DNA of 39,286 bases from Methanocella sp. (GCF_035506375.1 NZ_DATJPM010000020.1:1-39286); one strand, 5' to 3'; positions 1 through 7,986 are shown, counted from the stretch's first letter. Made by a program: numbers and translations. Notes: generated from the letters alone by a model not told the origin.

Positions 1-335
1 GGAGTGTACGGAGGCACTATTCTCACCACAATGGCACGGAGTTCACTAAGGCCCACAAAGCCTTTTTAAATATAAGTTACAAAGGGCACAGAGCCCGCTT
101 TTTGAACTTTTAAGATACAAAGGATACGAAGGCACCATGGAAAAAGTGCTATCATGTTCATTCCATCGTGCCATTTCCACCTTCGTATCCTGATCGCCAA
201 TGAACCGGCTTTGTGTACTTTGTAACTTAATCTAAAAAGAAAACTTTGTGAGCCTCCGTGCTCTTCGTGCCTTTGTGGTGAAAAATAGTGCCCTCCGTGC
301 CCTTAAAAAGCTTAAAATACGGGAGTAATTCAACA
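1..335 (-). repeat. Large palindromic repeat, family 1, copy 1 (cut by window edge)
   Basis: This stretch is a collinear reverse-complement copy of 24309-24642, including the shared tail ending in TTCAACACAG. The element is itself a long imperfect hairpin. An outer arm rich in CACGGAGG and CACCACAAAGGCAC motifs pairs with its complement at the other end, and inner arms (TACAAAG, GATACGAAGG types) pair as well. It lies just beyond the stop codon of the minus-strand redoxin-like gene. Base 1 is already inside the element, so it continues outside the window. No coding potential is visible. Confidence 0.85.
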
Positions 336-373
336 CAGCAATAAAATTAAAGAAAATATGTTATGGAGCAGGG

Positions 374-880
374 CTATCGGGCCGCGGCACGGCCGGCGGT
401 ATCGCCTTTCGACCCCCGCATCTGTTCGAACTTTTTCATTAGATACGGGACTGGAGGGGTGTTGGGCGGGCTGACGCCCCGGAAAGCGTACTGGATGACC
501 CCGTCCTCGCCGATGATGAATCCCGCGGGCCAGCACCACTTCATCACGGGATCGTAGACGTCGTACTGCCGCGAGACCTTCAGGTCGGGATCGCAAAGGA
601 CGACGAACGGCAGGCAGAGCGACTCCGCGGTGCCCTTTACCTTCTCCGGCAGCTCGGGCGTGACCGCGACCACCGTTACGCCAAGGTCCCCGAGCCCCGG
701 GTAGTTCTCGGCCAGCGCCTTCAGATACCTGACGGAATCCCGGTCGAACCCGCCCCGGTAGAACGTCAGGAAGACGATGCCCTTGATATCGCCGAGCCTG
801 ACAGCATTTCCGTTGAAGTCCACGAGCGTGAAGTCCTCGGCCCGGCTCCCCACGTCCAGGCGCAGCATCAGCTTATACAT
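374..880 (-). CDS. Redoxin-fold (AhpC/TSA-like) protein lacking the peroxidatic cysteines
   Basis: The protein has about 168 residues from the ATG at 880. Longer starts reach 931 but run into the opposite promoter, and GTGA lies at a plausible distance before 880. The fold signature is thioredoxin/peroxiredoxin-like: an N-terminal GSRAEDFTLVDFNG segment, then FLTFYRGG, VVAVTPELPE and VLCDPDLKVSRQYDVYDP. In the related family the next residues after FYRGG read W-C-P-x-C; here they are F-D-R-D-S, so both cysteines of the active site are missing. Remaining cysteines (SLCLPF, VLCDP, KWCWP) are elsewhere. It is therefore probably not a classical peroxidase; a binding role or other chemistry is possible. 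It is divergent to the signal peptidase gene. Confidence 0.8.
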   Translation of the reverse strand: MYKLMLRLDVGSRAEDFTLVDFNGNAVRLGDIKGIVFLTFYRGGFDRDSVRYLKALAENYPGLGDLGVTVVAVTPELPEKVKGTAESLCLPFVVLCDPDLKVSRQYDVYDPVMKWCWPAGFIIGEDGVIQYAFRGVSPPNTPPVPYLMKKFEQMRGSKGDTAGRAAAR

Positions 881-913
881 GCTAAAGAATTCACGGGACC
901 GTTTTAAAGAATT

Positions 914-1489
914 TTGCCGAATTATCATCAAACCCGGCTCGCTTTTATATTCTTAAAGGTCGACTTTCAAGCATCGATAGGGGATGATCTCGCGAGGGGC
1001 CTGCTAAAGGACGTGGCCTTCACTCTGGCCTTTGTGCTCGTACTGGCGGGAGGGCTGTATCTCTACGCGGGCGTGTGGCCGCCCATGGTGAGCGTGGACG
1101 GCTCCAGCATGTACCCGAACCTGAGGGCGGGCGACTTAATAATTCTCCGTGGACTGGACCGGGTGAACGTGACCCCGGGCTGCGCCGCAGCCTCCAGCGG
1201 CTACTCTATGCTCAACGGCTACGGGGACGTCATCGTCTACGCGCCCATGGGCGACCGCTCCCGCATCCCGGTCATTCACCGGGCCGTCTGCTGGGTCGAG
1301 GCAGGCCAGCCCATGTGGCCGGGCGGCCCGAAGGCGCCGCACGCGGGCTTCCTGACGCTTGGGGACAACAATTTCTTTTACGACCAGAGCACGTCGATCT
1401 CGCCCGGCGAGCCGGTGAAGCCCGAGTGGATCCTGGGCGTCTCCCGCCTCCGCATACCTTACCTGGGCCTGCTCCGTTCCTTCATATGA
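914..1489 (+). CDS. Signal peptidase I, archaeal Ser/His type (S26B), copy 1
   Basis: This is a membrane-bound protease that removes signal peptides from secreted proteins. A hydrophobic helix (LAFVLVLAGGLYLYAG) is followed by VSVDGSSMYPNL holding the nucleophilic serine (SSM-P motif). GDLIIL and GDVIVY follow, then IPVIHRAV with the histidine that replaces bacterial lysine in Sec11/archaeal enzymes, and LTLGDNN. Start choice is unclear. The listed TTG at 914 lies upstream of a good TATA-like stretch (about 931-943), so translation more likely begins after 960. GTG at 1013 is an in-frame candidate, but the paralog at 19025-19531 has about eight residues more before the helix. The two copies share YAG-WPP-VSV, HRA, WPGG and LGDNN. 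Confidence 0.9.
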   Translation: MPNYHQTRLAFIFLKVDFQASIGDDLARGLLKDVAFTLAFVLVLAGGLYLYAGVWPPMVSVDGSSMYPNLRAGDLIILRGLDRVNVTPGCAAASSGYSMLNGYGDVIVYAPMGDRSRIPVIHRAVCWVEAGQPMWPGGPKAPHAGFLTLGDNNFFYDQSTSISPGEPVKPEWILGVSRLRIPYLGLLRSFI

Positions 1490-1815
1490 GTTTTCCCGTA
1501 GCGTCGCCATGTTTTATGGTGTGGCTCCGGTCGCGCTTTATTGCCCGAAGGGCCATTATTTTGAAGGTTTTGTGATGGCGGCCTCGCCCAAAACGCCTCG
1601 ACGACCGCAGTATTTTACGTTAAAATAGGTTAACGTCGCTTAAAGGTTAGCGTCGCCTAATCTATGGTTCTGGATTTATCGTTTGCCATCAGGCAATCAT
1701 ACTAATAAAAAAGGATGGGTGCCTAAACATCGTTATTCTGATGTTCTAAATTAATATAAGCAAAGCTAAGTATGCTCGATGTGATGCTTACTATCAGGGC
1801 GCGAATCCGCTTAAC
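1490..1815. other. Convergent intergenic gap of about 325 bp with a tandem 17-mer and a family 5 repeat
   Basis: No coding potential was found. The gap holds two direct copies of a 17-bp unit (aggttaacgtcgcttaa at 1627-1643 and a two-mismatch copy at 1644-1660), followed immediately by a family 5 hairpin repeat. Beyond 1703 it is AT-rich up to the stop codon of the minus-strand coiled-coil gene. Confidence 0.6.
1663..1702 (-). repeat. Short hairpin repeat, family 5, copy 1
   Basis: In reverse complement this reads ATTGCCTGATGGCAAACGAT followed by an A/T run and an AGAACCAT end. It matches 20302-20346 and 37151-37194. The core TTGCC-TGA-GGCAA is a tight stem-loop. It sits between convergent genes. 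Confidence 0.8.
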
Positions 1816-2322
1816 TTATTTCTTGTTTTGCTTGACCGGCTCATCGTCCCTGGCGGCGATGAAGACGCTCTTCTTATGCTGGGACTGATCGTCGTTACCC
1901 TTGGCCATGCTGCCCGCGAAATGGCCCCGGCCGTCCGCGACGATGAAGTGGTCTGCGGGGTTATCCTCGACCTCTACCTCCTCGATGACGCCCGTGGCGG
2001 GGTTTTGCTGAAGCTTCTTAATCTTATGGCCGCCCGTCTTCGGCGGCTCCGCAGCATGCCTATCCTCCGCTCCCACGGGGGCAATAACGGTCTGGCCTTT
2101 GCCGGACTCCATTGCCGACAGGGCGCCGTCCAGCAGCCTGGCGAGCTCGACGACCTTCAGCTCCAGCCTGGCCAGCTTACTTTCCATGTCGGCCTGGTTA
2201 GCGCTCAGGTTCGCGTCCACCTGTTTCTGGGCCTCGGCGATGTCCGAGTTATTCACATGCACGCCCAGCGCGGAGAGCTTTTGCTCTATCCGCTCAAAAA
2301 CTGTAGGTCCTGCACCATCCAT
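1816..2322 (-). CDS. Hypothetical coiled-coil protein
   Basis: The protein has about 168 residues starting at MDGAGPTVFERIEQKL; a longer in-frame start at 2394 lacks a ribosome binding site. Residues about 10-75 form heptad-rich helix (IEQKLSALGV, IAEAQKQVDANLSANQADM, LARLELKVVELARLLD), consistent with an oligomerising coiled coil. The second half is polar, with a KIKKLQQNPATGVIEEVEVEDNPADHF segment written here as motifs KIKKLQQN and EEVEVEDN, a GRGHFAGS turn and a basic tail KQNKK. There is no signal peptide, membrane segment or catalytic motif. I do not recognise the family; a chromosome- or RNA-associated structural role cannot be tested from sequence alone. Confidence 0.75.
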   Translation of the reverse strand: MDGAGPTVFERIEQKLSALGVHVNNSDIAEAQKQVDANLSANQADMESKLARLELKVVELARLLDGALSAMESGKGQTVIAPVGAEDRHAAEPPKTGGHKIKKLQQNPATGVIEEVEVEDNPADHFIVADGRGHFAGSMAKGNDDQSQHKKSVFIAARDDEPVKQNKK

Positions 2323-2498
2323 TAGTGATACTTCCCTTACCTTACTATGATTTAAAATGCGAAGCACTCGCTTAAATCTTTTGGTATGCCCCATTTAACT
2401 ATTTTTTTCATGCCCGCGAAATAGGAATCGTTTTATCCAATCAGAGAATATACACCACATAATACCCTTACGTAAATGTAATCGAAGGAAGATAAGCG

Positions 2499-3356
2499 AT
2501 GCAGGAATGGAAAGAGGTTGAGGCAATCAATGCCGGCATTGATCGGGTCATAGGCGCAGTCGAGCTGCCCGAGATCAAAATGAGCATAGCTCACTCGCTC
2601 AAGACGGCGGGTAAGCGGCTCCGGCCGGTCAGCGTGCTGCTCCTTGCCGAGATGAACGGCGGCCGCATCGAGGACGCGACGGACGCGGCGCTCGCCATGG
2701 AGTGCATCCACACCGCCTCCCTCATACAGGACGACATCGTGGACGAAGGCCTGAAGAGGCGGGGCGAGGACACGTCCCACCAGAAGTTCGGCCTGTTCAT
2801 GGCCATGGTGAGCGGGGATTATCTGATCTCGAGGGCCACGATGCTCATGTCGAAATACGAGCCGAAGGTAGTATACGCCTTTAGCAAGGCCGGGCTTTAT
2901 ATGGCGGAGGGCGAGCTCCTGGACGTAAAGTCGCGCAAGATCAAGCCCAGCTTGGACGACTACGTGGAGTGCGTGCGGAAGAAGACGGCGGTCATGTTCG
3001 AGTCATCCTTCGAGATAGGCGCCCGCATCGGCGGCGCCGACGAAGAGCACGCGGAGTCCTGCCGGCTCATGGGACTAGAGTTCGGCATCGCGTACCAGAT
3101 CGTGGATGACCTCATCGAGTTCACGCAGATCGATGACGAGCACAAGAAGTCTGCCCTGAAGTCTTTTATTCTTCCGCTGGTCTATGCCGAGACCGTGTCG
3201 CGCCAGGAGGCCATCGACCAGTGTATGAAACAGGTTGAGGAGCGCATAGCGAAGATCGATAAGGCGCTTTCCGGTTACCCGGACTCCGAGGCAAAGCGAA
3301 AGCTCGTCCAGCTCGTAGACCTGCTGAGGAGCTATAACGGCGTAAAGGTAAAGTAA
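2499..3356 (+). CDS. Polyprenyl (isoprenyl) diphosphate synthase
   Basis: This enzyme condenses isopentenyl diphosphate onto an allylic diphosphate; in archaea such enzymes feed ether-lipid or respiratory-quinone-like side chains. Diagnostic motifs are GKRLRP (residues 38-43), the first Asp-rich motif DDIVD (78-82) inside HTASLIQDDIVDEG, and a second motif at 203-207. The second motif reads DDLIE rather than DDxxD, and the usual following G-K pair is absent. At 285 residues it is shorter than typical GGPP synthases (over 310). The start follows a GGAAG-like site. Chain length cannot be deduced. It may be a specialised paralog rather than the housekeeping GGPP synthase. The upstream gap 2323-2498 is divergent and holds the promoters. 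Confidence 0.85.
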   Translation: MQEWKEVEAINAGIDRVIGAVELPEIKMSIAHSLKTAGKRLRPVSVLLLAEMNGGRIEDATDAALAMECIHTASLIQDDIVDEGLKRRGEDTSHQKFGLFMAMVSGDYLISRATMLMSKYEPKVVYAFSKAGLYMAEGELLDVKSRKIKPSLDDYVECVRKKTAVMFESSFEIGARIGGADEEHAESCRLMGLEFGIAYQIVDDLIEFTQIDDEHKKSALKSFILPLVYAETVSRQEAIDQCMKQVEERIAKIDKALSGYPDSEAKRKLVQLVDLLRSYNGVKVK

Positions 3357-3419
3357 GCCATTGCCGGTCCACCTTTTTTCTACGGCCCGCGCGGCCGCTA
3401 AAACCACCGATTTCATCTT

Positions 3420-3440
3420 TATATTATAACTTAAAATCTT
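3420..3440 (+). promoter_or_regulatory. AT-rich promoter region of the CDC48 gene
   Basis: The 130-bp gap after the prenyl synthase ends in a strongly AT-rich block (about 3415-3475) with several TATA-like octamers such as TTATATTA and AAATATAT. A GAGG site follows eight bases before the ATG at 3489. Which TATA-like stretch is used cannot be decided by eye. Confidence 0.45.
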
Positions 3441-3488
3441 AATTGTAAATATATTTATAATTATATACAATTACTTTGAGGATTGTCG

Positions 3489-5771
3489 ATGGCTGTGCAA
3501 AATGCAGAGAAAGCCCGGGTCAGGCTGAAGGTGGCGGAGGCCGATAAGCGGGAGGTAGGCCGGGGGATCGCGCGCATCAACGAGCGCCACATCAAGGAGA
3601 TCGGCGTGTCCTACGGCGATATCGTCCAGATCGGCGGGCGGCGCTCCACCGCGGCCATCGTGGGCAGCGCCTTTCCATCGGACATGCACCTGGACATCGT
3701 CCGCATCGACGGCATCGTCCGGCACAACGCGGGCACCACCCTCGGGGACTTCGTCGAGATAACTAAAGCTAAGTGGAGCGAGGCGAAGAAGGTCGTGCTC
3801 ATGCCCGTGCAGAAGGGCATACGCATTTATGCGTCGCCCGAGAGCCTGCAGGCGTCGTTCCTGAACCGGCCCGTGTGCCAGGGGGACATCGTCTCCACGT
3901 CGACGTACACGCCGCCGTCGCAATCATTCAACTCTAACCTGATGTTCGAGGAGTTCTTCAGGGATTTTTTTTCAAGCCCCTCGTTCGGGCTGGGCGAGGT
4001 GAAGCTGGCGATCGCGTCGACCGTGCCGGCCGGCGTGGTCAAGATAACGGAGGTGACGGAAATACAGCTATTGCCTGAGGCGACTGAGGTCGTGAAGGAC
4101 GAGGTGCCCGAGGTCACTTACGAGGACCTGGGCGGGATACGTGACGCAATAGTAAAGATCCGGGAGATGATCGAGCTGCCGCTGAAGTACCCGGAGCTGT
4201 TCCAGCGGCTGGGCATCGATCCGCCCAGGGGCGTGCTCATCCTGGGGCCGCCGGGCACGGGCAAGACGCTGCTGGCAAAGGCCGTCGCCAACGAGTCGGA
4301 AGCGTACTTCACGTCCATCAACGGGCCGGAGATCATGTCCAAATATTATGGAGAGTCGGAGCAGCACCTCAGGGACGTGTTCAAGGACGCCGAGAGCAAC
4401 GCGCCGGCCATCATCTTCATTGATGAGCTGGACTCCATCGCCACGAAGCGGGCCGAGGTGACCGGCGAGGTGGAGCGCCGCGTCGTTGCCCAGCTTCTTT
4501 CGCTGATGGACGGCCTGAAGACCCGGAAGAACGTCATCGTCATCGGCGCCACCAACCGGCCGGAGGCGATCGACAACGCGCTGCGGAGGCCGGGCCGCTT
4601 CGACCGGGAGATCGAGCTCCGGGTGCCGGACAAGACGGGCCGGAAGGAGATATTCCAGATCCACACGAGGAGCATGCCGCTCACGCCTGACGTCGACCTG
4701 GACGAGATGTCCGACCGCACCTACGGGTTCGTGGGCGCGGACATCGCCGCGCTATGCAAGGAGGCCGCCATGAACGTGCTGCGGAGGGTCCTGCCGAACA
4801 TCGACATGACCGACAAGGCGCTCCCCCACGAGATCTTCGAGCGGCTGCGCGTCACCCGGCACGACTTCGAGGAGGCCCTGAAGATCATTCAGCCTTCGGC
4901 GCTCCGGGAAATAATGATCGAGGTGCCGAACGTGACCTGGGAGGACATAGGGGGGCTCTCCCAGGTCAAGATGCTGTTAAGAGAAGCGGTCGAGTGGCCC
5001 CTGCGCTACTCGGACTCGTTCCGCCGCGTGGGCGTGGATGCGCCCAAGGGCGTGCTACTCTACGGCCCGCCCGGGACGGGCAAGACGCTGCTCGCGAAGG
5101 CCATCGCCAACGAGAGCCAGGCGAATTTTATAACGGCCAAGGGCAGCGACCTGCTCTCCAAGTGGTACGGCGAGTCCGAGAAGCACATCAGCGAGGTCTT
5201 TAAAAAGGCCCGGCAGGTGGCGCCAGCCATCGTGTTTTTGGACGAGCTGGACGCGCTGGCGCCCGTGAGGGGCAGCGCGGCCGGCGAGCCTCGGGTCACG
5301 GAGCGCATCGTGAACCAGCTTTTGTCTGAGCTGGACGGCCTTGAGGAGCTGAGGGGCGTGATCGTCATCGGCGCGACCAACCGCCCGGACATCATCGACC
5401 CGGCGCTGCTCAGGCCCGGCCGTTTCGACGAGATAATTCTGGTGCCGGTGCCCGACCGGGGCGCAAAGCGGGAGATCTTCAAGGTCCACATGAGGCGCAT
5501 GCCCGTAGCCGACGACGTCGTCCTGAACGAGCTGGTTGACCGGTCGGAAAACTTCACGGGCGCGGACATCGCCTCCGTGTGCAAGAAGGCGGGCCGGCTA
5601 GCCCTGCGTGAGGACCTCAACGCAGTCGTAGTGAGGCGGAAGCACTTCATGGAGGCGCTCAAGATGACCGAGCCCTCGGTGACCGAGGAGACGGTCCGAT
5701 ACTACCAGAACATCGGCGGCGAGCTCAAGCGGAAGGGCAGCCGCGAGATCGAGCGGTCCATGTATATATGA
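3489..5771 (+). CDS. CDC48/VCP (VAT)-family AAA+ ATPase with a C-terminal HbYX motif
   Basis: This is a hexameric unfoldase of 760 residues. The ATG at 3489 has a GAGG site; an in-frame TTG two codons earlier is less likely. An N-terminal double-psi-barrel substrate domain (about 1-185) includes GDIVQIGG and RHNAGTTLGD. Ring D1 has GPPGTGKT at about 253 and IIFIDELDS near 312. Ring D2 has GPPGTGKT at about 526 and IVFLDELDA near 586. Both rings carry GATNRP and RPGRFD segments with arginine fingers. The last residues are SMYI, fitting hydrophobic-Tyr-X, the motif by which archaeal Cdc48 and PAN dock on the 20S proteasome. The stop overlaps the next start as ATGA, so translation is probably coupled. 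Confidence 0.97.
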   Translation: MAVQNAEKARVRLKVAEADKREVGRGIARINERHIKEIGVSYGDIVQIGGRRSTAAIVGSAFPSDMHLDIVRIDGIVRHNAGTTLGDFVEITKAKWSEAKKVVLMPVQKGIRIYASPESLQASFLNRPVCQGDIVSTSTYTPPSQSFNSNLMFEEFFRDFFSSPSFGLGEVKLAIASTVPAGVVKITEVTEIQLLPEATEVVKDEVPEVTYEDLGGIRDAIVKIREMIELPLKYPELFQRLGIDPPRGVLILGPPGTGKTLLAKAVANESEAYFTSINGPEIMSKYYGESEQHLRDVFKDAESNAPAIIFIDELDSIATKRAEVTGEVERRVVAQLLSLMDGLKTRKNVIVIGATNRPEAIDNALRRPGRFDREIELRVPDKTGRKEIFQIHTRSMPLTPDVDLDEMSDRTYGFVGADIAALCKEAAMNVLRRVLPNIDMTDKALPHEIFERLRVTRHDFEEALKIIQPSALREIMIEVPNVTWEDIGGLSQVKMLLREAVEWPLRYSDSFRRVGVDAPKGVLLYGPPGTGKTLLAKAIANESQANFITAKGSDLLSKWYGESEKHISEVFKKARQVAPAIVFLDELDALAPVRGSAAGEPRVTERIVNQLLSELDGLEELRGVIVIGATNRPDIIDPALLRPGRFDEIILVPVPDRGAKREIFKVHMRRMPVADDVVLNELVDRSENFTGADIASVCKKAGRLALREDLNAVVVRRKHFMEALKMTEPSVTEETVRYYQNIGGELKRKGSREIERSMYI

Positions 5772-6844
5772 GGGCGGCCGTCTGCACGCCGGGCCGAAGG
5801 GACAGCGTACGCGTCATCGACATCGACAGGCCCCGGTGCCGCGAGGGCGAGGCGCTCGTCCGGGTGCACATGGCCGGCGTCGACGGCACGGACGAGGACA
5901 TAAACGCCGGCCTGTACGGCGAGGCCCCGGAGGGCTGCGATTTTTTAGTCATCGGCCACGAGGCCGTGGGCATCGTGGAGGCCGTCGGGGCCGGAGTACG
6001 GTGCACCAGGCCGGGCGACGCCGTCGTGGCCACCGTCAGGCGCCCCTGCCCGGGGCGATGCCTGAACTGCCGGAACCATCAGCCGGATTTTTGCATCACA
6101 GGCGACTACCTGGAGAGGGGCATAAAAGGGCTGCACGGGTATATGGCCGAATACTATTCGGAGTCCATGGATTACCTGATAGGCCTGCCACATGAGCTTC
6201 TTGATACTGGGTGCCTGCTAGAGCCGTTGAGCGTTGCAGAGAAGGGCATCTTCGAGGCCTTTCGCATACAGCAACGCGTGCTGTGGGAGCCCCGCCGAGC
6301 CCTCGTGCTGGGCGCAGGGCCGCTGGGCCTGCTGGCGACGTTCATACTCCGTGACATGGGGCTGGAGACGTACACGCTGGCCACCCGGGAGCGGGGGAGC
6401 ATTAAGGCCCGAGCGGCCGAAGCCTCCGGGGCCCGCTACATAGACGTGAACGCGGAACCGCTGGATTCGCTGCCGAAAAAGTACGGCCAATTCGACCTTA
6501 TCGTCGATGCTACGGGCTTTAGCACATTCGCGTTCGAGTCCATGGGCCTCGTCAACAGGAACGGCATCGTATGCATGGCAGGGCTATCCCCGGGGAAAAA
6601 AGAGCACAGTATGCCGACCGACCGAATCAACATGGAGATGGTGCTCAACAATAAGGCGGCGTTCGGCACCGTGAGCGCCAGCCGCCGGGACTTCGAGAAG
6701 AGCGTCGACCGTATGCTCTCCATACGAAAAAAATGGCCTGGCCTGATGGAAAAGCTGTTCACTAAAAAAGAGAGCCTCGTGAACGCGCCCCGGGCCCTGC
6801 GCCGCGATGAAGAGGATATTAAGGCGGCCGTCGTCGTTTCGTAG
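5768..6844 (+). CDS. Glucose 1-dehydrogenase-type zinc-dependent MDR dehydrogenase
   Basis: This is a medium-chain NAD(P)-dependent dehydrogenase resembling archaeal glucose dehydrogenases of the Haloferax/Sulfolobus/Thermoplasma type, which oxidise aldoses to lactones. Seen here: catalytic-zinc ligands in VDGTDEDI (Asp where most MDRs have Cys, as in Haloferax glucose dehydrogenase), GHEAVGIVEAVG and LEPLSVAEKGI. The structural zinc loop is CPGRCLNCRNHQPDFC, and the Rossmann motif is VLGAGPLGLLA. A FDLIVDATG segment and a VLNNKAAFGTV C-terminal segment also match that family. The substrate is inferred and could be another polyol. The gene overlaps the CDC48 stop by four bases and ends 33 bp before a convergent gene. 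Confidence 0.87.
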   Translation: MRAAVCTPGRRDSVRVIDIDRPRCREGEALVRVHMAGVDGTDEDINAGLYGEAPEGCDFLVIGHEAVGIVEAVGAGVRCTRPGDAVVATVRRPCPGRCLNCRNHQPDFCITGDYLERGIKGLHGYMAEYYSESMDYLIGLPHELLDTGCLLEPLSVAEKGIFEAFRIQQRVLWEPRRALVLGAGPLGLLATFILRDMGLETYTLATRERGSIKARAAEASGARYIDVNAEPLDSLPKKYGQFDLIVDATGFSTFAFESMGLVNRNGIVCMAGLSPGKKEHSMPTDRINMEMVLNNKAAFGTVSASRRDFEKSVDRMLSIRKKWPGLMEKLFTKKESLVNAPRALRRDEEDIKAAVVVS

Positions 6845-6877
6845 CCCGGGGCGCGTCTCCTCCAACTATAAAATCAT

Positions 6878-7630
6878 TTATTTATTATTGCCGTGGCCAT
6901 TGTCGTGGCTTTTTCCGTTGATCTCCAGCGTGGGCATGGGCCTTAATGTGGGCACCGTCTTGTTGCCGTACTTAAAGTTGATCTCGTCCCAGGGCCAGGC
7001 GATGCTGCCGTTCGCGATGGTCGGCGTCGGCATCGTGTAGTTCTTCTTTGCGAGGCCCGGCGGTACCTTCGAGCCGTTGGTGATCTTATTCATATGTCCC
7101 GGCGGAATGAAGTACTGCGTGCCGTTATAGTAGTAGAAAGGCATGCCGTTCTTCATCTTGATGGTCTGGTTGCACATGTACAGCAGCCGGCCCTTGATGC
7201 TCATTGGCACGCTCGAGTTGTTCATCATGCCGTAGAAGCACTGCTGGTGATGATACAGCATCGGCGACAGGCTGGCATACACGGAGTCGTTTATGCCATC
7301 CACTCCCGACGTCTCGTTCAGCGCGTCCAGCATGCTCTCGTACTGGTCGAGCGCGGCCTCGGTGGCCTCCGTGTTATTGGCCAGTACCATGGCCCGGGCC
7401 TCCGAGAGCCTCTCGTCAACGTAGGCCATCTGTTTCTCCAGCCTGGCCGTGTTGTCGAAGGTCAGGAATACATCCACGTTCTGTATGAATATCTTGACCG
7501 AGTACAGGGGCGAATCCGCTCCAATCCATCCATTGTAAGGCTGCACGTCGGTCCCGTCCGCGAGCGCCGTGGGAACGAGCGCCGCAAGCGTGGCGAGCAC
7601 GATCGATGCCGCGATGACTTTCTTCATCAT
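6878..7630 (-). CDS. Secreted protein with DUF5667-like helical domain
   Basis: The protein has about 250 residues. Translation likely starts at the ATG at 7630, which has GAGGT six bases upstream; GTG/ATG candidates five codons earlier lack this. An N-terminal signal peptide KKVIAASIVLATLAALVPTALA is present (given here as its core IVLATLAALVP). It is followed by DSPLYSVKIF, LEKQMAYVDERLSEA and repeated N-glycosylation-type sequons (NNT, NET, NSS, NGT, NGS). The DSPLY-VK plus ERL-EA pattern resembles DUF5667 proteins. The C-terminal third is rich in Pro, Asn and Tyr, ending in a His/Asn/Gly tail. It is probably an exported cell-surface protein. Function unknown. Confidence 0.78.
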   Translation of the reverse strand: MMKKVIAASIVLATLAALVPTALADGTDVQPYNGWIGADSPLYSVKIFIQNVDVFLTFDNTARLEKQMAYVDERLSEARAMVLANNTEATEAALDQYESMLDALNETSGVDGINDSVYASLSPMLYHHQQCFYGMMNNSSVPMSIKGRLLYMCNQTIKMKNGMPFYYYNGTQYFIPPGHMNKITNGSKVPPGLAKKNYTMPTPTIANGSIAWPWDEINFKYGNKTVPTLRPMPTLEINGKSHDNGHGNNK

Positions 7631-7645
7631 ATCATTACCTCTCAA

Positions 7646-7986
7646 TGTACTGGCGGCCTCCTACGGGCCGCAACCGTTACAACAGTCATCCCTTTATGTA
7701 TCGATGGTAGATAAGCATGTTCAGCGTTTTTATGGGTTTAAATGGTTAATAAACGTATAATACAGTTCAATAAAATATTATAAGGTTTAAATTGTTTTAA
7801 AATTAGTTTTTAAACCATAATGAACGTTTAAATCTAAAATAAAGCGATATTTTAAGTGGAAAATATTTACGATATTACGGCATGGCCGGCATACCGTACG
7901 GCCCAGGAAGGCTAAAAAAAGTATATTTGCCATCAATGCCTATGGGCTACTATTACCAATACCTATTTTGCAGCGAGGTAAGGCCA
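7646..7986. promoter_or_regulatory. Divergent AT-rich promoter region with repeated GTTTAAA motifs
   Basis: This 350-bp divergent gap separates the secreted-protein gene from AMP phosphorylase. GTTTAAA or its complement occurs several times (about 7735, 7785, 7813 and 7826), and AAATGGTTAATA lies near 7740. A TATA-like stretch AAGTATATTTG sits at about 7918-7928, and GAGGT at 7975 precedes the AMP phosphorylase ATG. The repeated motif could be a regulator site; this is inference. Confidence 0.45.

Noticed and set aside
1075..1575. An Arg-rich plus-strand frame overlapping signal peptidase copy 1
   Set aside because: It overlaps a gene with clear catalytic motifs in another frame, and its composition (Arg/Pro/Gly) is that of a shadow frame.
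7882..7986. Longer N-terminus for AMP phosphorylase
   Set aside because: The extension lies over the TATA-like box, has no RBS and does not resemble the family N-terminus. The ATG at 7987 has GAGGT upstream.
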